A program made the position numbers and the translations under genes. DNA of 12,244 nucleotides from an uncultured Oscillospiraceae bacterium (lineage in GTDB: Bacteria > Bacillota > Clostridia > Oscillospirales > Ruminococcaceae), in the NCBI GenBank assembly GCA_900556255.1, contig USNZ01000014.1, positions 1 through 12,244 of the forward strand, read 5' to 3'. The notes under the pieces are model-generated. The model had not been told where the DNA came from. It searched no databases and saw nothing but the letters and a program-made list of their open reading frames with translations. Every line of letters begins with the position of its first letter. Position 1 is the first letter of the stretch. Positions 1-7,708 of the stretch are shown here, in pieces.

Positions 1-458
1 TGCGCGCGCAGGACCCGCGTATGCGGCTGGTGCTCATCGGCGGGGGCGAGATGGGGTATGTCGAAAAAATGCGCGATTTGGCGCAGGAATTAAGCCTTGG
101 CCGCAGCGTCATCTTTGCGGGGGTACGCAGCGATGTGCCCGCCCTGTACGACGCCATGGATGCCTTTGTGCTGCCCAGCCTGTTTGAGGGGCTGCCCGTA
201 GTGTTGGTGGAGGCGCAGTGCGCCGGGCTGCCCTGCTTTGTGTCCGACACCGTAGACCCCGACGCCGCCTTTACCGACCGGCTGCACTTTTTGCCGCTGA
301 ACGACGACGCAGCCTGGGTCAGCGCCATAAGCAGGGAGAGCTTTGCCCGCGACGCCGACGCCCCGCAAAAAGCGCGGGCCGCGGGGTATGATATACGCAC
401 TACCGCCGAATTTTTGCAAAACTTTTACCTGCGCCGGTACAAGGAGGCCACCCCATGA
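1..458 (+). CDS. GT4-type glycosyltransferase, C-terminal part (5' end cut by window)
   Basis: This is the C-terminal, nucleotide-sugar-binding half of a GT-B fold glycosyltransferase of the GT4 kind. Its frame is open to the left edge: codons from base 3 read RAQDPR before the first Met at 21, so that Met is internal and the true start lies outside. Counting from that Met, a Rossmann-like strand with IGGGE is at 5-10. The family signature follows at FEGLPVVLVE, with the two glutamates at residues 56 and 64 (the E-x7-E motif that contacts the donor sugar and phosphate). The stretch from EGLPVVLVEA to VSDT resembles the CapH/EpsF-like subgroup found in capsule and exopolysaccharide loci; that sub-assignment is from memory of the family. 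It probably transfers one sugar to a lipid-linked glycan at the inner membrane face. Its stop overlaps the next gene's start (ATGA), implying coupled translation. Donor and acceptor cannot be read from the sequence. Confidence 0.9.
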   Translation, partial: RAQDPRMRLVLIGGGEMGYVEKMRDLAQELSLGRSVIFAGVRSDVPALYDAMDAFVLPSLFEGLPVVLVEAQCAGLPCFVSDTVDPDAAFTDRLHFLPLNDDAAWVSAISRESFARDADAPQKARAAGYDIRTTAEFLQNFYLRRYKEATP

Positions 459-1453
459 ACACCCCGGAAATTGCCGTGATCGTACCCGTATACAACGGCG
501 CAAAATACCTGCCCGCCTGCATGGATTCCATCACCGCCCAGAGCTTTACGGACTTTCTCTGCGTCTTGGTGGACGACGGCTCCACCGACGAGACCCCCAC
601 CCTGTGCGATGATATCGCCGCCTGCGACGGCCGCTTTACCGTAGTGCACAAACCCAACGGCGGCCTTTGCGCTGCCCGCACCAGCGGTGTGCTGGCCGCC
701 CGCGCCTACCACCCGCGCTGGTTCGCTTTCTGCGATGCCGACGACCTGCTGCACTCCGAATTTCTGGCCGAGCTGCACCGCGCCGCAACCGAGTCCGGCA
801 TGCCCATCGCCTGCTGCCGCCGTGTGCTGTTTGACGACGATGCCGTGCCCGCCCCCGCCCCGCTGACCGCAAAATCCACCCTTTACCATGCGCCCGACCA
901 TCTGGACGCGCTGCTGCACAACCACGGCATGGATTTCGGTGTTTGGAACAAGCTGTACACCGCCGACCTGCCGCTGGAAAACCTGCTGGAAAACGACATA
1001 TTATATAATGAAGACCTTATGGCCAACTGGCGTATTTTTCTGCTGGCCAAAGGCTGCGTCTACCTGCCGTTTGGCGGCTATCTGTACCGCCAGCACGCCG
1101 CCGGCATGAGCCACGCTCTGCCGCCCCAAAGCCTGGACGACCAGCGCACCGCGGCACTGCGCATCCGCGAAAGTGTGCCCGCGCAGTGGCCGCAGCTGCA
1201 GCAAAGCGCCGACGCCTTTTACTACGAAAAACTCGTCTACCTGACCAGCATGATCCTGCGCCGCGAAAATACCGAGCTGTACCGTGTGCAGTACGGGGAG
1301 ATGCTGATCGCCATCTCCGGCGGCCTGAAGGATCGCCGCCTGGGCCGCAACCCCCGCCTGCCGTTTGTGATGCGCCTGGCCGCCATAGCCACCGTGCGCT
1401 GCCCTAAGCTGTGGCGCAAGGTATGCCGAAAATACTTGAAGGATCGTCAATAA
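455..1453 (+). CDS. GT2-family glycosyltransferase
   Basis: A 332-residue GT-A fold transferase of family GT2, the usual length for a cytoplasmic enzyme of surface-glycan synthesis. The N-terminal strand IAVIVPVYNG is at 6-15. The nucleotide-binding acidic loop DDGSTD is at 40-45, the GGLCAARTSG segment at 69-78, and the metal-binding DAD of CDADDLL at 94-96. WNKLY (164-168) and NED (185-187, the likely catalytic base) complete the standard series, followed by YLYRQ at 209-213 and a helical C-terminal tail. It therefore looks catalytically intact. The start is set by AAGGAGG at 441-447, seven bases before the ATG, inside the end of the preceding gene (ATGA overlap). Its own stop overlaps the next start as TAATG. 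It probably adds one sugar in an ordered chain made by the neighbouring transferases. Sugar specificity is unknown. Confidence 0.93.
   Translation: MNTPEIAVIVPVYNGAKYLPACMDSITAQSFTDFLCVLVDDGSTDETPTLCDDIAACDGRFTVVHKPNGGLCAARTSGVLAARAYHPRWFAFCDADDLLHSEFLAELHRAATESGMPIACCRRVLFDDDAVPAPAPLTAKSTLYHAPDHLDALLHNHGMDFGVWNKLYTADLPLENLLENDILYNEDLMANWRIFLLAKGCVYLPFGGYLYRQHAAGMSHALPPQSLDDQRTAALRIRESVPAQWPQLQQSADAFYYEKLVYLTSMILRRENTELYRVQYGEMLIAISGGLKDRRLGRNPRLPFVMRLAAIATVRCPKLWRKVCRKYLKDRQ
1439..1443 (+). promoter_or_regulatory. Ribosome binding site deciding the start at 1453
   Basis: AAGGA lies nine bases before the ATG at 1453, within the last codons of the preceding gene. It supports ATG 1453 over the in-frame upstream ATGs at 1411 and 1423, which would give extra residues unlike the family start (MEFLFVTDR is a typical first strand). 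Confidence 0.6.
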
Positions 1454-2685
1454 TGGAATTTTTATTTGTGACCGACCGTGTCGAAAACCCCACCAGCGTC
1501 GTGGTTTCCCTTGCCTACCGCACCGTGGAAGCCCTGCGGCAGCAGGGGCACGGTGTGGATATTCTGGAGCTGTGGGACGGCACGTCCCCCCTGCCCGACG
1601 CCCCCGCCGGGTGCACCCGCACACTGTTGGCGTTCCCCGATGAACGCCTGATGAACGATATTCTGGAATACGGCGCCAAGGGCGGCACCCCTGTGCCCAA
1701 GCGTCTGGCCAAGCTGGCCTGCCACCCCATGGCCGCCCGCGCCGCCGTTTTGCAGCTGGCACTGCACCGCCCCCGCCGCACCACCGTCGCCAAAAAACAT
1801 ATCGAGCGCCTTTGCGCCGCCAAGGCCTATGATGCGGTCGTCTGCGTCTGTGCGCCCTACCGCACCGCCTTTGCGCTGGAAAAAGCGCGCATCACCGCGA
1901 AAAAACTATTGTGGCAGATGGATCCCTACGCCGGGCAGAGTGGCTATGTTGCCCCGGGCGGCTTTGCGCGGGAAAAACAGCTGATCGACGCCATGCACCG
2001 CGTGTACATCGCCCCCACCGCCCTGCGCGACTACGCCGAGGGCGCGCCGCTGTACGAGGTGCGCGACAAGATGCGGGTACTGGGCTTTCCCGCACTGGTG
2101 CCCATGCCCGACCCCGCCCCGCACGAAGGGCTGCGCTGCACCTTCTGCGGCAGCCTGTATCCCGCCCTGCGGGAGCCGAATTTTGCGCTGGCATTGTTTG
2201 CCGCGCTCAACGACCCTGAACTGACCCTGACGATGGCCGGACGCGGCTGGAAACCGTTTTCGGCCGCGACCAAAGCCGCCGGGCAGGTTTTGGGCAGCCG
2301 CCTGGTGCTGCCCGGCCCGCTGCCCCCCGCCGAGGCCGCCGCGCTGGAGCAGGACGCCGACGTTCTTTTGAACCTTGGCAACACGCGGGACGAACAGATG
2401 CCCAGCAAGATCTTTGCATTTCTGGGCAGCGGCAAGCCGATTCTGCACCTGGCCGCCAGTGACAGCGACCCTCTGCTGCCGTTTTTGGCGTCCTACCCGC
2501 TGGCGCTGGTCCTGCACCAAAAGGACGGCGTAACGCCGGAAACCGTCGAAGCCCTGCGCAGTTGGCTGGAACAAACGCGCGGCAAACGTATCCCCTACGC
2601 CGAGGCCGCCGCCCTCTACCCCGATTACACCCCCGACGCTACGGCGCAAAAGCTTGTAAACGGCATGGAAAAGGAGTCTTTATGA
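1453..2685 (+). CDS. Divergent GT-B fold (GT4-like) glycosyltransferase
   Basis: A 410-residue protein with the two-domain layout of GT-B transferases. The N-terminal half begins with the strand MEFLFVTDR and contains VVCVCAP near 129-135. The C-terminal half starts near 227 with FCGSLYP (231-237), then LTMAGRGW (259-266) and DADVLLNLGN (301-310). The sequence MPSKIFAFLGSGKPI (316-330) matches the PSKxFEYLxxGKPI element of GT4-like enzymes, which supports the call. One feature is odd: the glutamate usually present in FEYL is alanine here (A322), so the classical E-x7-E pair is incomplete. It may use a shifted residue such as E314 or have an altered donor site. The stop overlaps the next gene's ATG (ATGA). 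It probably acts as one transferase in the surface-glycan pathway; the specific reaction is not recognisable. Confidence 0.82.
   Translation: MEFLFVTDRVENPTSVVVSLAYRTVEALRQQGHGVDILELWDGTSPLPDAPAGCTRTLLAFPDERLMNDILEYGAKGGTPVPKRLAKLACHPMAARAAVLQLALHRPRRTTVAKKHIERLCAAKAYDAVVCVCAPYRTAFALEKARITAKKLLWQMDPYAGQSGYVAPGGFAREKQLIDAMHRVYIAPTALRDYAEGAPLYEVRDKMRVLGFPALVPMPDPAPHEGLRCTFCGSLYPALREPNFALALFAALNDPELTLTMAGRGWKPFSAATKAAGQVLGSRLVLPGPLPPAEAAALEQDADVLLNLGNTRDEQMPSKIFAFLGSGKPILHLAASDSDPLLPFLASYPLALVLHQKDGVTPETVEALRSWLEQTRGKRIPYAEAAALYPDYTPDATAQKLVNGMEKESL
2671..2676 (+). promoter_or_regulatory. Ribosome binding site deciding the start at 2682
   Basis: AAGGAG sits five bases before ATG 2682. It fixes the start of the next transferase there rather than 40 codons upstream in the same open frame, where the residues are Arg/Pro-rich out-of-frame shadow of the preceding gene. 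Confidence 0.65.
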
Positions 2686-3941
2686 AGGTACTTTGGCTCG
2701 TCGGCAGCGTCCTGCCGCAGGCGGCTCAAGCATGCGGGCTGAAAGGCAGCGAAATCGGCGGCGGCTGGCTGACAGGGCAGCTGAACGCCCTGCGCCCCGT
2801 CAGCGAATTGCAGCTGACTGTGCTTTGCGTGAACGGGCGCAAAAGCCTGACCGGCACCCACGACGGCGTGACCTACTGCGTACTGCCCAAAGATGCCGAC
2901 CTGCCCGCATTTTTGGCGGCCGCAACCCCCGACCTTGTACATATCTGGGGCACCGAGTACCCGGCCGCCGCCGCCATGCAGCGCGCCGCCGCCAACCGCC
3001 GTATTCCCGTGCTGGTCAATATGCAGGGTGTCATGCGCCGCATTGCCGACCATTTTTGCGATGGTCTGCCCAAAAAGGTGCAGCACTCGCCCAAGCTGTG
3101 GCATTGGGTCGACCGTATCATTCCTGGTGAACTGGTGGACGATGCGCAGAAACGGTTTTACCGCCTGGCCGACGCCGAAACCAGCGTTTTGGTGCGCGCC
3201 CAATATGTGACCGGCCGCACGGATTTTGACTGGCTGGCCGTCAACGAGGTCAACCACAACGCGCGCTATTACCCCTGCAACGAAACGCTGCGCCCCTGCT
3301 TTTACACCGGCACCCTGTGGCAGCCCCGCGCTGCCGCCGCGCCCATTTTGTTTTTGCCGCAGGGCAACTACCCCATCAAAAACCTGCACACCCTGATACA
3401 AGCCCTGCCCGCCGTGCTGAAGGCCTACCCCTGTGCGCGGCTGCACATTGCGGGCTGGCCACCGCTGGACAAAGGCCCCCTGCTGCGCCCCGTGACCGAC
3501 GGGCTGTTCCCCTATAAAGCCTACTGCCGCCGCTTGGCAAGGCAGCTTGGCGTGGCCGAGCACGTCCGCTACTTAGGCCCGCTGGACGCCGACGCCATGC
3601 GTCAGGCCTACCTGGATGCCGACGTGTTTGTGCTGCCATCCACCTGCGAAAACAGCCCCAACAGCCTGGGCGAGGCCATGCTGCTGGGCATGCCCTGCGT
3701 GGTCAGCAACGCGGGGGGCATCCCCGATATGCTCACCGACGGGCGCGAGGGGCTGGTCTACGGCAAAGCCACCGACGCCGACGCCCTTTCTGCCGCCATT
3801 CTGCGGGTGCTGCAAAGCCCCGACGGCGGCGCAGCCCTGGGTCAAGCTGCCCGCGCCCGCGCCCTGAAAACCCATGACCCGCGCGTCAATGCCCTGACGC
3901 TGTGGAAGATTTACACGGATATCACGGGGGTGTGCCGATGA
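2682..3941 (+). CDS. GT4-family glycosyltransferase
   Basis: A 419-residue GT-B transferase of family GT4 with a complete set of motifs. The first strand MKVLWLVGSVLP is followed by a glycine-rich GGGWL loop at 26-30, typical for acceptor-side binding. HIWGTEYP is at 87-94 and VNMQG at 112-116. The C-terminal donor domain has FLPQGNYPIKNLHTLIQALP (224-243), containing the lysine used for phosphate contact (K233). It then has RLHIAGWPP (253-261) and CENSPNSLGEAM at 322-333, giving the E-x7-E pair E323/E331. The overall form resembles exopolysaccharide glycosyltransferases of Firmicutes. It overlaps both neighbours by four bases (ATGA), placing it in the middle of a tightly coupled block. It looks fully active; donor sugar unknown. 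Confidence 0.92.
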   Translation: MKVLWLVGSVLPQAAQACGLKGSEIGGGWLTGQLNALRPVSELQLTVLCVNGRKSLTGTHDGVTYCVLPKDADLPAFLAAATPDLVHIWGTEYPAAAAMQRAAANRRIPVLVNMQGVMRRIADHFCDGLPKKVQHSPKLWHWVDRIIPGELVDDAQKRFYRLADAETSVLVRAQYVTGRTDFDWLAVNEVNHNARYYPCNETLRPCFYTGTLWQPRAAAAPILFLPQGNYPIKNLHTLIQALPAVLKAYPCARLHIAGWPPLDKGPLLRPVTDGLFPYKAYCRRLARQLGVAEHVRYLGPLDADAMRQAYLDADVFVLPSTCENSPNSLGEAMLLGMPCVVSNAGGIPDMLTDGREGLVYGKATDADALSAAILRVLQSPDGGAALGQAARARALKTHDPRVNALTLWKIYTDITGVCR

Positions 3942-4942
3942 CGCTTACCAACACAGCCGTCGTTGTGCCCTGCTACCGCTGTGCCGACACGCTGCCGCGT
4001 GCCGTACACAGCATTTTAGACGGTGCACCGTCTGATTTGCAGCTTATTTTGGTCGATGACGGCAGCGGGGACGATACCCTTTCGGTCTGCCGCGCCCTGG
4101 CCGCGCAGGATGAACGCATCCGTGTGCTGCAGCGCCCCAACGGCGGGGCCTCCGCCGCCCGCAACACAGGGCTGGACGCCGTGCCCAACGTCGATTGGCT
4201 GATGTTTGCGGACGCCGACGACGAGCTGTTTCCCGGCCTGTGGCAGGAGCTGAACACAGCCGACGTACCGCCGGCCTGCGGCATGGTGCTGTTTGGTTTT
4301 CGCGCCGATTCGGGTATCACCTGCGCCGGGCAGTTGCCCATCGGGGCCTTTGCCGATTTGCCCGCCCTGGGCACGGCACTGTTTCCCCTGCTGTTCGGGC
4401 ATGGGCTGCTGTCCTCCCCCTGCATGAAGCTCTACCGCCACCGCGACATCGGCACGCTGCGCTTTAACGAGGCACTGAAAATCAACGAGGACGTTCTGTT
4501 CAACCTGCAATTTCTGCAAAAGAACAGCGCCACCTACTTTTTGCAGGGCTGCTATTACTGCCAGCACGACGTGCGGCAGGGCAGCCTGTCCCGCCGCCTG
4601 CGCGGGGATCTTTTGCAGGCGGAGGCCGTCACCCGCCCCGAATTGGAGCGTCTGCTGCGGCAGCACGGCATCGACCCCGCGCCCTACGCAAAAACCGGCC
4701 GCCTGCACGCCTGTCTGAACCAGTACGGTCTGCTGACGGGCTGCCGCGGCACGATGCCTTTTGCCGAGCGCCGTGCCCTGTTTGCCGAAATTTTGTCCGA
4801 CCCCGACGCCCGCGCCGCACTGCGCACACGCCTGCAGAATGACCCCCACCGTCTGCTGTCCCTGCCTTATCGTCTGGGCCTTACCTACCGTCTGCCCGGT
4901 TTTTTGGCCGCCTACACCCTGGCCAAGCAGCGTTTTTTGTAA
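3938..4942 (+). CDS. GT2-family glycosyltransferase
   Basis: A 334-residue GT-A enzyme of family GT2. TAVVVPCYRC (6-15) is the first strand. DDGSGD is at 40-45, NGGASAARNTG at 68-78, the metal-binding DAD of ADADDE at 92-94, CMKLY at 162-166 in the place of WNKLY, and NED (183-185) as the likely catalytic base. The start is taken at ATG 3938, overlapping the upstream stop, with GGGGG at 3926-3930 as a modest ribosome binding site. An open frame 12 codons longer exists but its extra residues do not fit the family. The C-terminal 120 residues are helical and basic near the end, as expected for a membrane-associated transferase. This is the last gene of the first overlapping block; a 36-bp gap without a terminator-like hairpin follows. 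Confidence 0.92.
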   Translation: MTLTNTAVVVPCYRCADTLPRAVHSILDGAPSDLQLILVDDGSGDDTLSVCRALAAQDERIRVLQRPNGGASAARNTGLDAVPNVDWLMFADADDELFPGLWQELNTADVPPACGMVLFGFRADSGITCAGQLPIGAFADLPALGTALFPLLFGHGLLSSPCMKLYRHRDIGTLRFNEALKINEDVLFNLQFLQKNSATYFLQGCYYCQHDVRQGSLSRRLRGDLLQAEAVTRPELERLLRQHGIDPAPYAKTGRLHACLNQYGLLTGCRGTMPFAERRALFAEILSDPDARAALRTRLQNDPHRLLSLPYRLGLTYRLPGFLAAYTLAKQRFL

Positions 4943-4978
4943 CCCCCACACATCGTCCCCAAAACGAAAGGACTATCT

Positions 4979-5599
4979 ATGAGTGCCCCTCTGGTCAGCA
5001 TACTTTTGCCCCTGCATCCCGACACGGCCGCCAAGCCCGCCGTGCTGTCTGCGTTGGCGCAAACCTGGCGTCCGCTGGAGATCCTGGCGGCGGGCAGCAC
5101 GATCTCTGCCCCTCTGCGGAATTTTTGCACCGCCCATCCTGAGCTGCGCACCGTACAGACCGCGCCGAACGCCGACCCGGCCGCCGCCCTGGATGCGGCG
5201 CAGGGCGACTACCTGCTGTTTCTGGACGCCGGCGACGCCCTTTGCCCCGATGCCGTCGCCACGCTGCTGACCCACCTGCTGGCCTGCCGTGCCGACGTCT
5301 GTGCGGGGCAGTTTGCCGTGGGCGGTCACGCCCCCGCCGGGGACGGCCTGTGCCGACTGTACACCGCCGTGCCCGACGCCGCACTCTGCCCTGACCTTTG
5401 CCGCGCCGGGGGTAAGCTGTATCGGCGCGAGATCGCCCTGCAAACGCAGTTCGGCAGCGGTACGCCCCTGCCCCTGACCGCCCTGCCGCAGCCTGTGCGC
5501 CTGGCCCTGCTGCAGCAGCCGCTTGTGCGAACCCCCGCAGCGCCCGCACAACCCGCCAAGTCCCGCCGCAGTATTCTGCTGCGCTGTCTGCATCGGTAA
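4979..5599 (+). CDS. Short, degenerate GT2-like protein, probably inactive
   Basis: A 206-residue protein that follows the GT2 pattern from its start (VSILLPLHPD, 6-15; LAQTWRPLEIL, 26-36) but has lost the catalytic elements. Where intact neighbours have DDGST it has AGST (38-41). The PNGGxSAARN segment has become PNADPAAALDAAQG (63-76), and the DxDD motif reads DAGD (83-86), so the second metal-binding Asp is Gly85. GGKLYRREI (144-152) matches WNKLYR, but no ED base follows. Only 58 residues follow KLY, against about 168 in the GT2 gene just upstream. AAAGGA at 4967-4972, six bases before the ATG, suggests it is still translated. The frame is uninterrupted, so it could be a pseudoenzyme or partner protein, or an eroding paralogue. 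Composition is like its neighbours. The function is not known; the GT2 ancestry is seen by alignment to the flanking genes. Confidence 0.75.
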   Translation: MSAPLVSILLPLHPDTAAKPAVLSALAQTWRPLEILAAGSTISAPLRNFCTAHPELRTVQTAPNADPAAALDAAQGDYLLFLDAGDALCPDAVATLLTHLLACRADVCAGQFAVGGHAPAGDGLCRLYTAVPDAALCPDLCRAGGKLYRREIALQTQFGSGTPLPLTALPQPVRLALLQQPLVRTPAAPAQPAKSRRSILLRCLHR

Positions 5600-5622
5600 A
5601 ATTTGCGGGAAATTCACAAATC

Positions 5623-5654
5623 TTCTACCCTTTTTCTGCGATTTCGTGTATACT
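5623..5654 (+). promoter_or_regulatory. Possible promoter before the second transferase block
   Basis: The 87-bp gap at 5600-5686 is markedly AT-rich against its GC-rich surroundings. It contains TATACT at 5649-5654, five of six matches to the sigma-A -10 box, 32 bases before the ATG at 5687. The best -35 candidate (TTCTAC at 5623-5628, 20-bp spacing) is weak, so the assignment rests mainly on the -10 box and the base-composition break. Confidence 0.4.
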
Positions 5655-5673
5655 GTAAATATCAACATTCTGC

Positions 5674-5680
5674 AAGGGAG
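5674..5680 (+). promoter_or_regulatory. Ribosome binding site deciding the start at 5687
   Basis: AAGGGAG lies six bases before ATG 5687. It favours this start over one 28 codons upstream at 5603, whose extra residues would be encoded by the AT-rich gap and do not resemble the GT2 N-terminus. Confidence 0.65.
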
Positions 5681-5686
5681 TCTTTT

Positions 5687-6718
5687 ATGAGCACAACACA
5701 CCCCAAAATCAGTATCATCACCAACGTGTATGATGCCAAAGACTACCTGCCCAAAACCGTGCAAAGCATTTTGGCACAGACCTTTACCGACTTCGAGCTG
5801 CTTTTGGTCGAGGACGGCAGCCCCAACGGCTGCGGTGAACTGTGCGACGAGCTTGCCAAGCTGGATCCGCGCATCCGTGTGTTCCACAAGCCCAACGGCG
5901 GTCCCGCCTCCGCCAGCAACGTCGGGCTGAAAAACGCCCGGGGCGACTATGTGGGCTTTGTGGACTCCGATGATTTGATCGAGCCGACCATGTACGAAAC
6001 CCTGCTCAACGCCATTAACAGCTCCGGTGCGCGTATTGCAGCCTGCTGCGGCGGCACCATTGACGAGCAGGATCAAACCATCCCCGGCTTGGTGGTGGGG
6101 TTCAGCGGCGGTTACGGCACACGGGACGCACAGGAGCTTTTGCTGGATGCCTTTAAGACCGGCAGCTTTTACGGACCCTTGAGCTGGAACAAGCTGTTTG
6201 ATATCCGCACCTTCCGCGACAAGGGCGTTTTGTACGACGAAACGATGTTTTTCGGGGACGATGCCAGTGTGCTGCACCGTGTATTTGAGGGCGAGCAATG
6301 CTGCTGCCTACCCGATATCCTGTACCATTACCGTTCCCGCGCCGGGCAGATCACCACGGCAAAAAACGGTTTCAACCCCCGCAAGCTGGACGATCTGCGT
6401 ATGTATTGGGACTGGTTTACCTACTTTGACAAAACCGCGCCCCGCCCGGGCTACGCCTCCTGGGCAGCTGTGCGGTACTGGCGCATCTACTATGTTTTTT
6501 GGGTGCAGTGCGGGGCGGCAGGCACCCAGCAGGAGCTGAAGCCCCTGTTTGCGCCCCACAAAAAGCATCTGAACGCGCTGCTGCCCCGTCTGCTGGGCAC
6601 AGCGCTGCTGCCCGCGGGCGAAAAGCTGCGTCTTGCGGCGTTCTGCCTTTCGCCCACGGTATTCTACCGGGCCGCTGTGGCCTGGGGACGCATGGTTGAT
6701 AAAAAGGAGGGGAAATAA
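5687..6718 (+). CDS. GT2-family glycosyltransferase
   Basis: A 343-residue GT-A enzyme of family GT2. It shows ISIITNVYDAKDYLP (8-22), EDGS (42-45) in place of DDGS, DPRIRVFHKPNGG (60-72), the DxD element DSDD at 93-96, SWNKLF at 166-171 and GDD at 190-192 as probable catalytic base. YHYRSR (213-218) precedes the long helical tail. One conserved position differs: the arginine of the SAARN segment is serine (S77 in ASASNVG), though the remaining motifs suggest activity. It is the first gene after the AT-rich gap and may be read from a promoter there. The next gene begins 3 bp after its stop. It probably adds one sugar to the surface glycan; substrate unknown. Confidence 0.92.
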   Translation: MSTTHPKISIITNVYDAKDYLPKTVQSILAQTFTDFELLLVEDGSPNGCGELCDELAKLDPRIRVFHKPNGGPASASNVGLKNARGDYVGFVDSDDLIEPTMYETLLNAINSSGARIAACCGGTIDEQDQTIPGLVVGFSGGYGTRDAQELLLDAFKTGSFYGPLSWNKLFDIRTFRDKGVLYDETMFFGDDASVLHRVFEGEQCCCLPDILYHYRSRAGQITTAKNGFNPRKLDDLRMYWDWFTYFDKTAPRPGYASWAAVRYWRIYYVFWVQCGAAGTQQELKPLFAPHKKHLNALLPRLLGTALLPAGEKLRLAAFCLSPTVFYRAAVAWGRMVDKKEGK

Positions 6719-6721
6719 CCC

Positions 6722-7705
6722 ATGGATCGTTTTGAGATCAGCGTGGTCGTACCGATTTATAATGTAAAGCCCTGGCTGACCGAGTGCGTCAACTCCATTC
6801 TGGAACAGCAGGTCAACGTACCCTTTGAGGTACTTCTGATCGACGACGGCTCCACCGACGGCTGTGCCGAGGTCTGCGATGCCTTTGCCGCCAAGGATCC
6901 CCGCGTCAAGGTGATCCATCAGGAAAACGCCGGGCTTTCGGCTGCCCGCAACACCGGCATCGACATTGCCCAAGGACGCTATTATGCCTTTGTGGACGCA
7001 GACGACCGCATCTGCCCCGGCTTTTTGCAGACTCTGTACACCGCGTGTGAGGAAAACGACGCCTATATGTCACTTTGCGCCGTTGAGGATGTGCGGGAGG
7101 ACGGTTCCTCCTACGAACCGAAGGAAACCACCCACCCCGTGGCGGAGGGGGTTTTCTGCGGCAAGGAACTGCTGCAGGACTTTTTCTCCGAGGACGGCAC
7201 CGTCTACACGGTAGCGTGGAACAAACTCTACCGCGCCGAGGTGTGGAAGCTGCTGCACTACCCCGAAGGCCGTCTGCACGAGGACGACTTTGTGGCACAC
7301 CGCCTGTTCTGGCGCTGCGACAAGGTCGTCTGCGTGGACAAAATTTTGTACAACTACCGCAACCGCAACGGCAGCATTATGCTGTCCAGTCTGCGGCCCG
7401 AAAGTTTTGATGCCGTGGATGGTCTGGTGGACCGCTACCGCTTTTATGTCGAAAAGGACACCGCGCCCGAGTTGATCGACGCCGCCTACGCAGCCTGCTG
7501 GCGGCGGTATATGATCCTGTGCGGGCGCATCCGCCAGAACCCCACCCCCGAGCTGGTCAAGGCGATCAGCAAGCAGCAGTTCGTGATGCAGGGTCTTTTG
7601 GATTGCCTGCCCAACTGCCGCGCGATGAAACTGTCGGACAAGCTGAGCGCCGCGCGCTGGAGCATGATGAGCGCCGAAAGCCTTTGCCCGCTTAAAAAGG
7701 ATTGA
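6722..7705 (+). CDS. GT2-family glycosyltransferase
   Basis: A 327-residue GT2 enzyme with textbook motifs. These are ISVVVPIYNVKPWL (6-19), DDGSTD (41-46), NAGLSAARNTG (69-79), VDADD (91-95), WNKLY (166-170), HEDDF (186-190, carrying the catalytic base) and YNYRNRNGSIM (210-220). The form is close to the large group of Firmicute GT2 proteins similar to the beta-glycosyltransferases of capsule loci. AAGGAGGGG (6704-6712) gives a very strong ribosome binding site, ten bases before the ATG and overlapping the end of the preceding gene. The segment CDAFAAKDPRVKVIHQE (52-68) closely matches one in the gene at 8923, so the two are probably paralogues. It is one step of the same glycan pathway; donor and acceptor unknown. 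Confidence 0.94.
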   Translation: MDRFEISVVVPIYNVKPWLTECVNSILEQQVNVPFEVLLIDDGSTDGCAEVCDAFAAKDPRVKVIHQENAGLSAARNTGIDIAQGRYYAFVDADDRICPGFLQTLYTACEENDAYMSLCAVEDVREDGSSYEPKETTHPVAEGVFCGKELLQDFFSEDGTVYTVAWNKLYRAEVWKLLHYPEGRLHEDDFVAHRLFWRCDKVVCVDKILYNYRNRNGSIMLSSLRPESFDAVDGLVDRYRFYVEKDTAPELIDAAYAACWRRYMILCGRIRQNPTPELVKAISKQQFVMQGLLDCLPNCRAMKLSDKLSAARWSMMSAESLCPLKKD

Positions 7706-7708
7706 ACC

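Noticed and set aside
1004..1009. TATAAT box inside the GT2 gene at 455
   Set aside because: No -35-like sequence at 15-19 bp upstream, and the codons there encode the conserved NED region, so the AT content is explained by the protein.
1906..2649. - strand open frame of 247 codons inside the divergent GT-B gene
   Set aside because: Low-complexity Gly/Gln/Arg composition and no ribosome binding site or family motif; the + strand protein carries clear GT motifs.
4016..4951. - strand open frame of 311 codons opposite the GT2 gene at 3938
   Set aside because: Explained by codon bias of the + strand gene; the product is repetitive Gly/Gln/Ala with no domain.
4973..6298. Long open frame on the - strand, over 400 codons
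   Set aside because: It is the mirror of GC-rich coding sequence on the + strand. The product is Gly/Gln/Val-rich without a recognisable domain and it crosses the AT-rich gap and two well supported + strand genes.
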